The notes under the pieces are model-generated. The model did no database searches and was not told the origin of the DNA. It saw only the letters and a program-made list of their open reading frames with translations. Below are positions 4,861 through 6,321 of a DNA stretch of 6,321 nt, in pieces (position 1 is the first letter of the stretch; every line of letters starts with the position of its first letter). This DNA is from Bacilli bacterium (GTDB lineage: Bacteria > Bacillota_I > Bacilli_A > RF39 > UBA660), in the NCBI GenBank assembly GCA_022793565.1, contig JAAWDC010000155.1, forward strand, positions 1 through 6,321. The letters run 5' to 3'. Position numbers and translations under genes: made by a program.

Positions 4861-6321
4861 TCAATTCTTTTGATACTTTAAAATCACTCGTTCTAATTCC
4901 TTCTTATCAATTGGTTTCGACAAATAATCATCAAACCCCTCAGAAAGATATTTCTCTTTCATCCCAGAAATTGCATTTGCTGTTAAAGCAATAACTGGAA
5001 TAGAAAAGTTAGGGTTTTCCTTCAATTTTTGTAACGTCTCTACACCACTCATACGAGGCATCATATCATCCATTAAAATTAAATCAATTGGTTCTTTTTT
5101 GGCTAAAAGATTAATGCACTCTACTCCACTAGTTACAGAGATAGTTTCCACATGATAATCTCTTAATAAACGTTCTGCTACCTTTAGATTAATCTTATTA
5201 TCATCGACGATTAAAATCTTCATTCCTACTGCATCTATTTTTCCCTCTTTTATAGATTGCTCCTCAATTACTTTGGTTGGATTTTTCACAATTTTTTGAT
5301 CAATCGCAACCGTAAACTTAGAACCCTTTCCATAAATACTTTGAACAACGATTTTACCATTCATTAATTCAATTAACTTCTTAGTAATCGCAAGTCCTAA
5401 TCCGGTTCCTTCAATTGTAATATTCTGTTCTAAATCAAATCGTTCAAATTTCGTAAACAATTTATCAATCTTCTCATTTTTAATTCCAATTCCAGAATCC
5501 TCAACAGAAAAAATCAAGCGACAAATACCATCTTTTTGAACAGACGATACTCGAAATTCAATATAACCATCCTTTGTATATTTGACAGAATTAGTAAGTA
5601 AATTCAAAACAATCTGCTTAATTCTAGCATAATCTCCATATAACACAGGAGGTAATGTCTCTTCAAAAACAGTACGAAATTCAATCGACTTTTCTCCCAA
5701 ACGAGACTTTGTCAAAACAACCAAATCCTCTAATACTTTTTGTAAAGCATACTCTGTATTGACAATTTCTAACTTATTTGCCTCAATTTTTGAAATATCT
5801 AAAATGCCATTTACTAGTTCTAATAAATTCTCAGAGGCCATCATAATGTCTTTTACTTCTTCCTTTGCACTTTCAGGAATATCTTCTTCAAATAAAGCCT
5901 GACTAAACCCCACAATTGCATTTAAAGGTGTTCTAATTTCATGAGACATACTACTCAAGAAATCTGTCTTCGCATGATTTGCTTTCTCCGCCTGTTCTTT
6001 GGCCATATTTAGTTCTTCAATCATCTTCATATCTGGATTTTCAATAGTAAAATACATTAAAAATGTAACAAATATTTCCATAGAAGTCATCAACAATAAA
6101 CCAGGATTCAATTTTTGAATAATCATAACGATAGTACCTAAAACAATAAAAGCAAAAATTGGAATATATTTCTTACTTTTAATCCTCTTTATATTTTTAA
6201 ATAAACAAAATAGTATAAATATAATATATATAACAGAAACTACATACATAAAATTAGCAGATGGACCATAAGAATACACGACATCATTTGCACTAACGTA
6301 ATACAAAGGAAGACCTAATGC
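4861..6321 (-). CDS. Membrane-bound hybrid histidine kinase, N-terminus beyond the window
   Basis: The frame is open through the right edge, so the start lies outside; the TTG at 6306 is only an internal leucine codon. Numbering the 486 visible residues from the edge, three hydrophobic segments lie at about 22-41, 52-69 and 74-93, probably the end of a multi-spanning sensor. A helical linker rich in Glu, Lys and Ala (about 95-118) leads to the HisKA H-box FLSSMSHEIRTPLNA, with H127 as the phosphorylation site. The HATPase domain has the N-box (N240, N244), G1 DSGIGI (275-280) and G2 GTGLGLAI (305-312). A C-terminal receiver (about 368-482) has D373/D374, phosphoacceptor D418 in LMDDMMP, T447 and K469. 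It should autophosphorylate H127, pass phosphate to D418 and then to the HPt of the next gene. The stimulus is unknown. The downstream HPt-REC gene has its own promoter. Confidence 0.93.
   Translation of the reverse strand, partial: ALGLPLYYVSANDVVYSYGPSANFMYVVSVIYIIFILFCLFKNIKRIKSKKYIPIFAFIVLGTIVMIIQKLNPGLLLMTSMEIFVTFLMYFTIENPDMKMIEELNMAKEQAEKANHAKTDFLSSMSHEIRTPLNAIVGFSQALFEEDIPESAKEEVKDIMMASENLLELVNGILDISKIEANKLEIVNTEYALQKVLEDLVVLTKSRLGEKSIEFRTVFEETLPPVLYGDYARIKQIVLNLLTNSVKYTKDGYIEFRVSSVQKDGICRLIFSVEDSGIGIKNEKIDKLFTKFERFDLEQNITIEGTGLGLAITKKLIELMNGKIVVQSIYGKGSKFTVAIDQKIVKNPTKVIEEQSIKEGKIDAVGMKILIVDDNKINLKVAERLLRDYHVETISVTSGVECINLLAKKEPIDLILMDDMMPRMSGVETLQKLKENPNFSIPVIALTANAISGMKEKYLSEGFDDYLSKPIDKKELERVILKYQKN

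Noticed and set aside
6304..6306. TTG at 6306 as the start of the hybrid kinase
   Set aside because: The frame continues open to the window edge (five more codons, Ala-Leu-Gly-Leu-Pro), the sequence looks like the middle of a membrane sensor, and no ribosome binding site precedes it.
1..6321. Mobile element, CRISPR array, tRNA/rRNA or riboswitch
   Set aside because: No transposase, terminal inverted repeats, regularly spaced repeats, tRNA-like cloverleaf or long structured leader was found on reading both strands; leaders are all very short.

Overview
The window is AT-rich (roughly 30% GC by eye), densely packed and Gram-positive-like. It has strong GGAGG-type ribosome binding sites, TTGACA/TATAAT-type promoters, hairpin-plus-T-run terminators, and GTG and TTG as well as ATG starts. 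TGA acts as a real stop, for example in the ATGA overlap at 2347-2350, so the code is standard and not the mycoplasma code. No outer-membrane secretin is seen. A low-GC Firmicutes lineage (Bacilli or Erysipelotrichia/RF39-like, or a Clostridium relative) fits best. This placement is an inference from style and protein families; no marker gene is present.

Positions 1-3353 (minus strand) carry a Tad/Flp tight-adherence pilus locus. In transcription order it holds the Flp major pilin (3353-3135), an intrinsic terminator (3136-3110) and a fresh extended -10 promoter. A tightly overlapping operon follows: a TadE-like minor pilin (3055-2693), a second TadE/TadF-like protein (2712-2347), a receiver-less TadZ/CpaE-type ATPase (2350-1556), the TadA/CpaF motor ATPase (1584-238) and the N-terminus of a probable TadB platform protein, cut by the window edge (204-1). 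The pilin has its own strong promoter and terminator, so it can be made at a different level from the machinery.

Positions 3357-3449 form a compact divergent promoter region. The -35 boxes of flp (minus) and of a DUF192 gene (plus, 3450-3806) lie on the same eight bases on opposite strands. Positions 3807-3975 are intergenic and contain the terminator of the gene coming from the right.

Positions 3976-6321 (minus strand) carry a multistep phosphorelay: a membrane-bound hybrid histidine kinase (cut at the right edge) and then a separate HPt-REC protein with its own extended -10 promoter. Together they supply every His/Asp station of a four-step relay, but neither has a DNA-binding output domain. 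Whether the relay controls the pilus genes cannot be decided from the sequence.

Several longest-ORF starts are probably wrong (flp, tadE, tadA, HPt-REC). Shine-Dalgarno and promoter placement favour shorter versions, and the coordinates below use these. I see recognisable families in an informative arrangement, not a clearly new system.
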